From the NCBI GenBank assembly GCA_913774625.1, contig CAJYHL010000043.1:1-64000 (forward strand): a DNA stretch of 64,000 bases. The letters are read 5' to 3'. The position numbers were made by a program, and so were the translations under genes. The DNA comes from an uncultured Acidovorax sp. (GTDB lineage Bacteria > Pseudomonadota > Gammaproteobacteria > Burkholderiales > Burkholderiaceae_C). Position 1 is the first letter of the stretch, and each line of letters starts with the position of its first letter. This document shows positions 27,441-36,895 of the stretch, piece by piece. Under the pieces are notes generated by a model that was not told the origin of the DNA, made no database searches, and was given only the letters and a program-made list of their open reading frames with translations.

Positions 27441-27854
27441 TCAGCGTGCCGGCGGCTCGAAGTCGAGCGACGCGGAATTCATGCAGTATCGCAAACCCGT
27501 GGGGGCCGGTCCGTCTTCGAAGACGTGGCCCAGGTGGGCGCCGCACTGCGCGCACACGGTTTCGGTGCGCACCATGCCGTGGCTGCGGTCCACGATTTCC
27601 TCGATGGCGCCGGGCACGGCCTGAGAGAAGCTGGGCCAGCCGCAGCCCGCGTCGAACTTGGTGTCCGAATCGAACAGCTTGGCGCCGCAGCAGATGCAGT
27701 GGTAGCTGCCGTCGGCCCAGTGCGCCTCGTACTTGCCGGTGAAGGGGCGTTCCGTGGCGGCATGGCGGGTGACCTGGTAGGCGGCGGGTTCGGCGCCCTT
27801 GTCCTTCAGCAGGGCCTGCCACTGGGCGTCGGATTTCTCGATGGGGAAGGTCAT
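27441..27854 (-). CDS. msrB: Peptide-methionine (R)-S-oxide reductase
   Basis: MsrB reduces methionine-R-sulfoxide in proteins. The 137-residue cytosolic form has all marks: zinc cysteines Cys53/Cys56 (CICC) and Cys101/Cys104 (CAQC), [19 protein letters not shown], and the catalytic Cys124 in RYCMNSASL. The start codon overlaps the selO stop by 4 bp (ATGA), so SelO and MsrB are made from one coupled message. That suits SelO's role in oxidative stress. Confidence 0.97.
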   Translation of the reverse strand: MTFPIEKSDAQWQALLKDKGAEPAAYQVTRHAATERPFTGKYEAHWADGSYHCICCGAKLFDSDTKFDAGCGWPSFSQAVPGAIEEIVDRSHGMVRTETVCAQCGAHLGHVFEDGPAPTGLRYCMNSASLDFEPPAR

Positions 27855-29353
27855 GATGAGCAACTGATCTCGATGGTGGATGCCCAGGCGGGCGGGAAGT
27901 CGGCCCAGCGGGCGTCCTGTTCTGCGTGTTCGTCGAAGGGCGTTTCCAGCAGCGCCTGCAGGGTGTGCAGCACGGAGAAGTCGCCCGCCTTGGCGGCGCG
28001 GATGGCTTCCTCGCCCAGGTGGTTGCGCAGCACGAACTTGGGGTTGGCCTTGAGCATTGCAACGGCTGCCTGGGCCGGGTCGTTCTGCGCGGTACGTTCC
28101 TGATAGGCGGGCAGCCAGGCATCCCAGCCGGCCCGGTCGAGGAACAGGTCGCGCACCGGCGCGTAGTCGCCCGAGGCCCGTGCATGCGATAGCCGCCGCC
28201 AGAAGATCGGATAGTCCACCCGGCCCGCGGCCAGCAACTGCAGCAGCGCGTCGATCAGGGCGGCGTCCGCATCGCCCGGCGCCGGCTGCAGCAGGCCCAG
28301 CTTGGCGCGCATGCGGGCGATGAATTCGGCGGGGAAGACCGTCTTGTACGACTCCAGCGCGGCCTGGGCGATTTCTGCTTCCCCGATCAGCGGCATCAGC
28401 GCTTCGGCCAGGCAGAACAGGTTCCAGTAGGCCACGTTGGGCTGCCGGTTGAAGGCGTAGCGGCCCTGGCTGTCGCTGTGGTTGCAGATGTGGCCGGGGT
28501 CGAAGGCGTCGAGGAACTGGAACGGGCCGTAGTCGATGGTGAGCCCCAGGATGCTCATGTTGTCGGTGTTCATCACGCCGTGGCAAAAGCCCGTGGCCTG
28601 CCATTGCGCCAGCAGCGCGGCCGTGCGTTCGCTCACCGCCTGCAGCAAGGCGGCATAGGGGGTGCCGCCCAGCTGCGCCGTGGCTTCGGCCGTGCGGCAC
28701 TCGGGGTAGTAGCGGTCGATGACGTAGTCGGCCAGCTGGCGCAGCTCGGCCTCCTGCCCGCGGGCCGCGAAGTGCTCGAAATGCCCGAAGCGGATGAAGC
28801 TGGGCGCGAGCCGGGTGACCACGGCAGCGGTTTCCACCTCTTCGCGATAGACGGGCGCGGGCGAGCCGGTGAGGCACAGCGCCCGGGTGGTCGGCACGCC
28901 CAGCGCATGCATGGCCTCGCTGCACAGGAATTCGCGGATGGACGAGCGCAGCACGGCCCGGCCGTCGCCCATGCGGGAATAGGGGGTGCGGCCCGCACCC
29001 TTGAGCTGCACCTCGATGCCGCCTGCGGTCTCGCCCAGCAGGATGGCGCGCCCGTCGCCCAGCTGTCCCGCCCAGACGCCGAACTGGTGGCCGCTGTAGA
29101 CGGAAGCCAGCGGCTGCATGCCGGGCAGCACGGCATTGCCGCTGAAGGCCTGCACGGCTTCGGCCGAGGCCAGCCACTCGGGTGAGACGCCCACCCAGCG
29201 GGCGGCGCTTTGGCTGGAGGCGATCGCCTGCGGGGTGGGTAGCGGCGTAGGCCGCAGTTCGGTGAAGAAGGCCGGCCCGAGCGCGGCGAAGCCGTTGCGC
29301 CAGGCCGGGGGGCCGCTTGCGGGGACGTCGCCCGAGGGCTGGGAGGAAAACAT
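27851..29353 (-). CDS. selO: Protein adenylyltransferase SelO (YdiU)
   Basis: SelO is a pseudokinase-fold enzyme that transfers AMP from ATP to Ser/Thr/Tyr of other proteins, with a role in redox stress. The 500-residue protein has the glycine-rich and Lys region [20 protein letters not shown] (Lys118), [18 protein letters not shown], and the active-site stretch [20 protein letters not shown] with Asn265 and Asp274. It ends in SCSS, with Cys498 at the place where eukaryotic SelO carries selenocysteine. It is the first gene of the minus-strand chain and overlaps msrB. The start MFSSQPSG has no clear ribosome site; 227 bp to the divergent acyl-CoA ligase gene would hold both promoters. Confidence 0.96.
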   Translation of the reverse strand: MFSSQPSGDVPASGPPAWRNGFAALGPAFFTELRPTPLPTPQAIASSQSAARWVGVSPEWLASAEAVQAFSGNAVLPGMQPLASVYSGHQFGVWAGQLGDGRAILLGETAGGIEVQLKGAGRTPYSRMGDGRAVLRSSIREFLCSEAMHALGVPTTRALCLTGSPAPVYREEVETAAVVTRLAPSFIRFGHFEHFAARGQEAELRQLADYVIDRYYPECRTAEATAQLGGTPYAALLQAVSERTAALLAQWQATGFCHGVMNTDNMSILGLTIDYGPFQFLDAFDPGHICNHSDSQGRYAFNRQPNVAYWNLFCLAEALMPLIGEAEIAQAALESYKTVFPAEFIARMRAKLGLLQPAPGDADAALIDALLQLLAAGRVDYPIFWRRLSHARASGDYAPVRDLFLDRAGWDAWLPAYQERTAQNDPAQAAVAMLKANPKFVLRNHLGEEAIRAAKAGDFSVLHTLQALLETPFDEHAEQDARWADFPPAWASTIEISCSS

Positions 29354-29580
29354 GCGGCGATTGTCTCGCAGGGGCTATCACCCGGCGGGGCGAGGGACTT
29401 GGACGCGTGGCGGGGCCGGGCGCGCCCTTCCTCCTTCCTTCCTTACTGTCCGCTGTGTGACAGCTCGGCCAGGCCGCGCGGGGCTGGAGGGATAGCCCTG
29501 CTGTGCTGCCGTTCCGCCGCACGGTACGATGGATTTCTGCCGGGGGTTCCGGTGGGCATTACTACAAAAGGAGCACATAC

Positions 29581-31224
<1,644 letters not shown>

Positions 31225-31339
31225 CCGCTGCGGCCGGCCCGCAGTCGCTTGCGCGATAGTGGCTACGGGCATTCCCTGAAACGTCTCCCGGGCCTAGCCG
31301 ATACGCTGGGCTGCATCGACAACACCTCAGGAGACAGAC

Positions 31340-32575
31340 ATGGGTTTTGCTATCAAGGCAGTAGCGGCATCGGTCCTGCTGGCAAGCGCAGGCGGCGCAT
31401 TCGCCCAGAAAGGCGACACCGTCAAGATCGCCTGGCTGGACCCTCTGTCGGGCCTGATGGCGGCCGTGGGCACCAACCAGCTCAAGAGCTTCCAGTTCCT
31501 GGCCGAGGAGTTCAACAAGAAGAACGCCTCGGGCGTGAAGTTCGAGATCATCGGCATCGACAACAAGCTCAGCCCGCAGGAGACCACCAGCGCGCTGCGC
31601 TCGGCCATGGACCAGGGCGCGCGCTACGTCGTGCAGGGCAACGGCTCGGGCCCGGCGCTGGCCATCATCGATGCGCTGGACAAGTACAACGCGCGCAACC
31701 CCGGCAAGGAGGTGGTGTACCTCAACTACGCGGCGGTGGACCCGGACCTCACCAACAGCAAGTGCAGCTACTGGCACTTCCGGCTCGATGCCGACACGTC
31801 GATGAAGATGGAAGCCATGACCACCTTCATGAAGGACAAGCCCGAGATCAAGAAGGTCTATCTCATCAACCAGAACTACTCGCACGGCCAGCAGGTGTCG
31901 AAGTACGCCAAGGAGAACCTGGCCAGGAAGCGCCCTGACATCCAGATCGTGGGCGACGACCTTCATCCGCTGGCCCAGGTGCGCGACTTCTCGCCCTACA
32001 TCGCCAAGATCAAGCAGTCGGGCGCCGACACGGTGATCACCGGCAACTGGGGCTCTGACCTAGCGCTGCTCATCAAGGCCGCCAACGACGCGGGCCTGAA
32101 CAACGTCAACTTCTACACCTACTACGGTGGCGTGACGGGCAGCCCAACGGCCATGGGCGCGGCGGCGGCAGGGCGGGTCTACATGACCTCGTACAACCAC
32201 CTGAACCTGCCGGGCGACATCGGCCGCATCGTCAAGGACTTCAAGGCCAAGTTCAACGACGACATGTACACCGGCGCCGTCTATCACGCCTTCGCCATCC
32301 TCGATGCGGGCTTCGTCAAGGCCAAGTCCACCGACCCGGTGAAGGTGGCCGCCGCCATGGAAGGCATGAAGTTCAACAGCTTCAACGGCGAGGTCGAGAT
32401 GCGCAAGACCGACCACCAGCTGCAGCAGGGCCTGTTCGTGTCGCGCTGGGAGAAGGCCGGCGGCAAGTACCCCTACGACGCCGAGAACACCGGCTACACC
32501 TTCGTGCCGGTGAAATACTACGAGCCCTACGTGGCCAGCACGCCCACCTCGTGCCAGATGAAGCGGCCCTCCTGA
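31340..32575 (+). CDS. Liv-type ABC substrate-binding protein
   Basis: A 411-residue periplasmic binding protein (Peripla_BP_6) with a signal peptide (MGFAIKAVAASVLLASAGGA, cut at FAQ). The mature part opens KIAWLDPLSGLMAAVGTNQL and has QNYSHGQQVSKYAKENL and VITGNWGSDLALLIKAANDA. It differs clearly from the orphan LivJ-like protein at 24307, and its position after an acyl-CoA ligase suggests an aromatic, fatty or other carboxylic acid as ligand (inference). AGGAG lies before the ATG. A terminator-like hairpin separates it from the permease genes, so it may be made in excess of them. Confidence 0.92.
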   Translation: MGFAIKAVAASVLLASAGGAFAQKGDTVKIAWLDPLSGLMAAVGTNQLKSFQFLAEEFNKKNASGVKFEIIGIDNKLSPQETTSALRSAMDQGARYVVQGNGSGPALAIIDALDKYNARNPGKEVVYLNYAAVDPDLTNSKCSYWHFRLDADTSMKMEAMTTFMKDKPEIKKVYLINQNYSHGQQVSKYAKENLARKRPDIQIVGDDLHPLAQVRDFSPYIAKIKQSGADTVITGNWGSDLALLIKAANDAGLNNVNFYTYYGGVTGSPTAMGAAAAGRVYMTSYNHLNLPGDIGRIVKDFKAKFNDDMYTGAVYHAFAILDAGFVKAKSTDPVKVAAAMEGMKFNSFNGEVEMRKTDHQLQQGLFVSRWEKAGGKYPYDAENTGYTFVPVKYYEPYVASTPTSCQMKRPS

Positions 32576-32606
32576 GCCCCGGCCCGGGTCCCGCCGCGCC
32601 CTCGAT

Positions 32607-32635
32607 GCCCGAGCGAGTCGTCCTCGGGCTTTTTT
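32607..32635 (+). terminator. Terminator-like hairpin between binding protein and permeases
   Basis: GCCCGAG (32607-32613) pairs perfectly with CTCGGGC (32623-32629), followed by six T (32630-32635). It stands 31 bp after the binding-protein stop and 81 bp before the first permease start. Partial read-through would give more binding protein than permease. Confidence 0.85.
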
Positions 32636-32716
32636 CCACTGCAGGAACGAACGCGCCCGGCCGCCGCACGGCGCCGGCCGGCGCGCCGCGTTCCGCGCCC
32701 CTAGCGAAGCCTTCCG

Positions 32717-33670
32717 ATGAGCCTTGAATTCTTCGTCATCTCCCTCCTGAACGGCGTCAGCTACGGGCTGCTGCTGTTCATGCTGAGCTCGGGGCTGACC
32801 CTGATCTTCAGCATGATGGGCGTGCTCAACTTCGCCCACACCAGCTTCTACATGCTGGGCGCCTACTTCGCCTACACGATCTCGGGCGTGATCGGCTTCT
32901 GGCCGGCGCTTGTCATCACGCCGCTGCTGGTGGGCGCCATGGGCGCGGCCTTCGAGCGCTTCGCGCTGCGCCGCGTCCACCAGTTCGGCCATGTGCCCGA
33001 GCTGCTGGTGACCTTCGGCCTTTCCTACCTGATCCTGGAAGTGGTGCAGCTGGTCTGGGGCCGCTCCACCGTGCCCTACGCGCTGCCCAGCCAGCTGCAG
33101 GGGCCGCTGTTCACGCTCTACGGCACGCAGTTCCCGAAGTCGCGGTCCTTCGTGATGCTGGTGGCGGTGCTGATGCTGCTTTCCGTGTGGCTGCTGCTCA
33201 CGCGCACGCGCATCGGGCTGGTCATCCAGGCGGCGCTCAAGCACCCCGAGATGGTCGAGGCCCTGGGCCACAACGTGCCGCGCGTGTTCATGCTGGTCTT
33301 CGGCGGCGGCTGCGCCCTGGCGGGCCTGGCCGGCGTGATCGGCGGCAACACCTACATCACCGAGCCGGCCATGGCCGCGTCGGTAGGCTCCATCATCTTC
33401 GTGGTGGTGGTGGTGGGCGGCATGGGCTCGCTCGCCGGGGCCTTCCTGGCCTCGCTGCTGATCGGGCTGGTGCAGACCTTCGCGGTGGCGCTGGACTATT
33501 CGCTGGTGAACGCCTTCGCGCGCTTCGGCGTGCAGATCACCGAGCAGAGCTTCGGCTGGCCGGTGCTCAAGCTCACCATCTCGCAGATCGCGCCCATCCT
33601 GCCCTACCTGCTGCTGGTGCTGATGCTGATCTTCCGGCCCAAGGGCCTGCTCGGCACGCGGGAGGACTGA
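32717..33670 (+). CDS. livH: Liv-type ABC permease, LivH family
   Basis: Inner-membrane permease of 317 residues with about eight hydrophobic segments. The family blocks LLNGVSYGLLLFMLSSGLTL, MGVLNFAHTSFYMLGAYFAY, RTRIGLVIQAALKHPEMVEALG and GGMGSLAGAFLASLLIGL (with the ATPase-contacting EAA-like loop) are present. It ends GLLGTRED. It is the first gene of livHMGF, 4 bp before livM. The symbol denotes family only; the substrate may not be an amino acid. Confidence 0.93.
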   Translation: MSLEFFVISLLNGVSYGLLLFMLSSGLTLIFSMMGVLNFAHTSFYMLGAYFAYTISGVIGFWPALVITPLLVGAMGAAFERFALRRVHQFGHVPELLVTFGLSYLILEVVQLVWGRSTVPYALPSQLQGPLFTLYGTQFPKSRSFVMLVAVLMLLSVWLLLTRTRIGLVIQAALKHPEMVEALGHNVPRVFMLVFGGGCALAGLAGVIGGNTYITEPAMAASVGSIIFVVVVVGGMGSLAGAFLASLLIGLVQTFAVALDYSLVNAFARFGVQITEQSFGWPVLKLTISQIAPILPYLLLVLMLIFRPKGLLGTRED

Positions 33671-33674
33671 GGCC

Positions 33675-34988
33675 ATGAAAGCGACCATGCCCCTCACTTC
33701 GCCTTCCTCGCCCCGGCCCCTGCTGTACCGCGGCCGCATCCTGGTCTGGAGCGCCTTCGCGCTGGCGCTCGTCGCCGCGCCCTGGGTGTTCACCAGCAGC
33801 CTGGCGCTCACCATGCTCTCGCAGATCGGCTATCTCATCATCATCTGCCTCTCCTACAACATCCTGCTGGGGCAGGGAGGCATGCTGAGCTTCGGCCATG
33901 CGGTCTACACCGGGCTGGGGTCGTTCATCGCCGTCCATGCCATGAACCTGGCGGGGCAGGGCGCGCTGCCCATTCCGCTGGTGCTGATCCCGGTCGTGGG
34001 CGGCCTGGCGGGCCTCTTCTTCGCTGCGCTGCTGGGCTTCGTCACCACCAAGAAGTCGGGCACCACCTTCGCCATGATCACGCTGGGCATCGGCGAGCTG
34101 GTGGCGTCGATGGCGCTGATGTTCCCGGGCTTCTTCGGCGGCGAGGGCGGCATCACCACCGACCGGGTGTACGGCAAGCCCTTCTTCGGCATCAGCTTCG
34201 GGCCGGGGCTGCAGGTCTATTACCTGATCGCGGCCTACTGCTTCGTCTGCACCGCGCTGATGTTCGCCTTTACCGGCACGCCGCTCGGGCGCATGCTGAA
34301 CGCGGTGCGCGACAACCCCGAGCGCGTGGAATTCATCGGCTACAACACGCAGCGCGTGCGCTACTTCGCCTTCATCATCGCGGGCTTCTTCGCGGGCGTG
34401 GGCGGCGGGCTGGCGGCCATCAACTTCGAGATCGTCACCGCCGCCGACAGCGTGAGCGTGATGCGCTCGGGCGGCTACCTGCTCTTCACTTTCCTGGGCG
34501 GCGCCACCTTCTTCTTCGGGCCCATCATCGGCGCCGTGCTGCTGGTGTTCGCCTCGGTCCTGCTGTCGGAACTCTCCAAGGCCTGGCTGCTGTACCTGGG
34601 CCTGGTCTTTCTCTTCATGGTGATGTATGCGCCGGGCGGCATCGCCAGCCTGATCATGATGAACGTGCGCCTGGCGCGCTTCGGCAAGCTGCGCGCGCTG
34701 CTGCCTTCCTACCTGGTCCTGGGCGCTGCGGCGCTCGTCGCGGTGCTGGGCTTCGCGGCGATGGTCGAGATGATCTACCACCTGCAGCTGAACGCGGCGC
34801 TGGGGCCGCAGCTGCCCTTCATGGGCGCCACGCTGGATGCACGCTCGCCCGCTTGCTGGGCCGGCGCGGCCTCGCTCTTCGCCGTGGGCGTGGGGCTGTT
34901 CGAATGGCGCCGCCGGCATTTCAGGCGCCGGTGGGAAGGCATCCAGGAAGCCATCGAGCACAGCCTGCAGCGCGGGGAGGGCGCCTGA
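33675..34988 (+). CDS. livM: Liv-type ABC permease, LivM family
   Basis: Second permease subunit, 437 residues, about ten membrane segments. Typical are LSYNILLGQGGMLSFGHAVY, TPLGRMLNAVRDNPERVEFIGYNTQRVRY (read in parts) and FAGVGGGLAAINFEIV. The C-terminal part (from about residue 340) adds an extra pair of hydrophobic segments and a basic tail (WRRRHFRRRWEGIQEAIEH), so it is longer than most LivM proteins. Its stop TGA touches the next ATG (TGAATGA), so the downstream ATPase is probably translated by coupling. Confidence 0.92.
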   Translation: MKATMPLTSPSSPRPLLYRGRILVWSAFALALVAAPWVFTSSLALTMLSQIGYLIIICLSYNILLGQGGMLSFGHAVYTGLGSFIAVHAMNLAGQGALPIPLVLIPVVGGLAGLFFAALLGFVTTKKSGTTFAMITLGIGELVASMALMFPGFFGGEGGITTDRVYGKPFFGISFGPGLQVYYLIAAYCFVCTALMFAFTGTPLGRMLNAVRDNPERVEFIGYNTQRVRYFAFIIAGFFAGVGGGLAAINFEIVTAADSVSVMRSGGYLLFTFLGGATFFFGPIIGAVLLVFASVLLSELSKAWLLYLGLVFLFMVMYAPGGIASLIMMNVRLARFGKLRALLPSYLVLGAAALVAVLGFAAMVEMIYHLQLNAALGPQLPFMGATLDARSPACWAGAASLFAVGVGLFEWRRRHFRRRWEGIQEAIEHSLQRGEGA

Positions 34989-35821
34989 ATGACCGACACG
35001 ACAAGCCTCCTGCATCCGCAAGCTTCCGCCGTCTCCTCTTCCGGTACGGGGCAGACGCCGGCCGGGAGCAGCGCGACGTGCGCAAGCGTTTCGGCAAGAC
35101 CGAGATCATCCGCGGCGCCAACCTGTCGGTGGCGCCCGGCGAGCGCGTGGCCATCATCGGGCCCAACGGCGCGGGCAAGTCCACGCTGTTCAACCTCATC
35201 AGCGGGCGCTTCGGTCCCAGCAGCGGCGAAGTGCTGCTGCATGGCCAGCGCATCGACGGCAAGGCTCCGTACGAGATCAACCGCATGGGCCTGTCGCGCA
35301 GCTTCCAGATCACCAACATCTTCCCCAAGCTGAGCGTGTTCGAGAACCTGCGCTGCGGCGTGCTGTGGAGCCTGGGCTACCGCTACAGCTTCCTGCGCTT
35401 CCTCTCGCGCCTGCACGACGCCAACGAGCGGGCCGAGCAGCTCATGCAGATGATCCAGCTGAGCGCCAAGCGCGACACCCTGGCCATGAACCTGACCTAC
35501 GCCGAGCAGCGCGCGCTGGAGATCGGCATCACCATCGCCGGCGGCGCCAGCGTGATCCTGCTGGACGAGCCCACGGCGGGCATGAGCAAGAGCGAGACCA
35601 CGCGCTTCATCCACCTCATCAAGGAAGTGACGGTGGGCCGCACCCTGCTGACCGTGGAGCACGACATGGGCGTGGTCTTCGGCCTGGCCGACAAGATCGC
35701 CGTGGTGGTCTATGGCGAGGTGATCGCCTTCGACGAGCCCGAGGCCGTGCGCGCCAATCCTCGGGTGCAGGAGGCGTATCTCGGCTCCGTCATCGCCGCG
35801 CAGCAGGAAGGAGGCCACTAG
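34989..35821 (+). CDS. livG: Liv-type ABC ATPase LivG, apparently frameshifted
   Basis: ATP-binding subunit of the importer. The ATG at 34989, directly after the livM stop, opens MTDTTSLLHPQASAVSSSGT, but this frame leaves the protein after about residue 26. The ABC domain is in the frame one base back, where it reads QRDVRKRFGKTEIIRGANL and continues to TAG 35819-35821 with Walker A GPNGAGKST, Walker B VILLDEPTAG and an H-loop in EHDMG. The two frames can be joined at about 35061-35068 (GCCGGGAG) by one missing base or a -1 slip. A second reading is a start at GTG 35078 with GGGAG 9 nt upstream, but this would remove the first beta strand of the ABC fold. The signature loop NLTYAEQRALEIG is divergent from LSGGQ, as is common in this group. 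Confidence 0.8.
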
Positions 35822-35823
35822 AC

Positions 35824-36519
35824 ATGCTTCACATCGACAACCTGCATGCCTACTACGGCAAGAGCCATGTGCTGCACGGCGTCTCGTTCGACGTGCAGCC
35901 CGGCGAGATCGTGGCCCTGCTGGGGCGCAACGGTTCGGGCCGCTCCACCACCGCCAAGGCCATCATGGGCCTGGTGGACTGGCAGGGCACGCTCGAATGG
36001 AAGGGCCGGCCGCTCAACGGCAGGAAGGCCTACGAGATCGCCCATCTGGGCCTGGGCTACGTGCCCGAGAGCCGCGACGTGTTCCCCCACCTCACCGTCC
36101 ACCAGAACCTGCTGCTGGGCCAGAAGGGCAAGGGCCGGGGCAGCCGCTGGAGCTTCGACGACATGTACGCCATGTTCCCGCGCCTGAAGGAACGCCAGCA
36201 CACCGAGGCCGGCGTGATGTCGGGCGGCGAGCAGCAGATGCTCACGCTCTGCCGCACCCTGATGGGCGACCCGGAACTCATCATCATCGACGAGCCCACC
36301 GAGGGCCTGGCGCCCAAGATCGTGGAGCTGGTGGCCCAGTACCTCACGGCCATCAAGGCGCGCGGCGTGTCGGTGCTGCTGATCGAGCAGAAGCTCACCA
36401 TCGCCATGAGCATCTCCGACCGGGCCCTGGTCATGGGCCACGGCAGCGTGGTGTTCGACGGCACGCCGGATGCGCTGCGCGCCGATGCGGGCGTGCGCAA
36501 GGAATGGCTGGAGGTCTGA
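35824..36519 (+). CDS. livF: Liv-type ABC ATPase LivF with Arg in Walker A
   Basis: Second ATP-binding subunit, 231 residues. The signature MSGGEQQMLTLCRTL, Walker B LIIIDEPTEGLAP and H-loop-region IEQ are as in LivF. Walker A reads GRNGSGRST: Arg40 stands where nearly all ABC ATPases have the phosphate-binding Lys. The codon is CGC at 35941-35943. The rest is intact and the stop is normal, so it does not look decayed. I recall Arg at this site in some other burkholderial LivF proteins, so it may be a stable subfamily trait. It starts 2 bp after the livG stop and closes the operon. Confidence 0.93.
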   Translation: MLHIDNLHAYYGKSHVLHGVSFDVQPGEIVALLGRNGSGRSTTAKAIMGLVDWQGTLEWKGRPLNGRKAYEIAHLGLGYVPESRDVFPHLTVHQNLLLGQKGKGRGSRWSFDDMYAMFPRLKERQHTEAGVMSGGEQQMLTLCRTLMGDPELIIIDEPTEGLAPKIVELVAQYLTAIKARGVSVLLIEQKLTIAMSISDRALVMGHGSVVFDGTPDALRADAGVRKEWLEV

Positions 36520-36565
36520 CGCCAATATTCAGGGAGGTTTGAGGTGGCCCCTCACAGGCACGCGG

Positions 36566-36849
36566 CACAGCGACGACGCCTTGCTGGTTCACATCCGAGT
36601 CGCCTGGGGCATACGCTGCTCGATGTCGCGCAACGGCAATTGCTAGGACAACTCTCCCGCCGAAAGCTTGTGAAGGCGGCCGAAGAAAGCCTGCGTCAAT
36701 GGTCAACGGTTTGCCACGCGCAAACAGGCACGCCATGCGATCATGGAGTGGATCGCCTTCTACAACCACTCGCGGCTTCGTTGCGCCATCTCAGTCGCAT
36801 CCAGGTCGAACAACGCAGGTTGGCGGCGCAGCGTCAATCTTCCGCTTGA
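36566..36849 (+). pseudogene. Decayed IS3-family transposase (orfB remnant)
   Basis: Translated pieces match the order of an IS3-family OrfB integrase: HSDDALLVHIR (start part, from 36566), then, after a large internal deletion, GIRCSMSRNGNC-stop-DNSPAES (family: NCWDNA.AES), then NGQRFATRKQARHAI and MEWIAFYNHSRL. A shift of frame near 36790-36800 leads to EQRRLAAQRQSSA and TGA 36847-36849. The damage includes TGG to TAG at 36644-36646, TGA at 36671-36673, the internal deletion and the frameshift. It cannot be active. It lies 46 bp after livF, exactly where the base composition changes to the low-G+C heptose island, and fills most of the 376-bp gap. No clear terminal inverted repeats remain. 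Confidence 0.8.
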
Positions 36850-36895
36850 TGATAGGGCTACACACTCCGGTTTTCAGGGACAACCTCAGACAGGT

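Noticed and set aside
34989-35333. The 114-codon frame beginning at the livG ATG as a separate small gene
   Set aside because: Past residue 26 its translation is a frame shadow of the ABC domain. Only its first part is a believable LivG N-terminus.
36520-36895. An active insertion sequence
   Set aside because: The IS3 orfB has stop codons, a frameshift and a large internal deletion, and no orfA or inverted repeats are visible.
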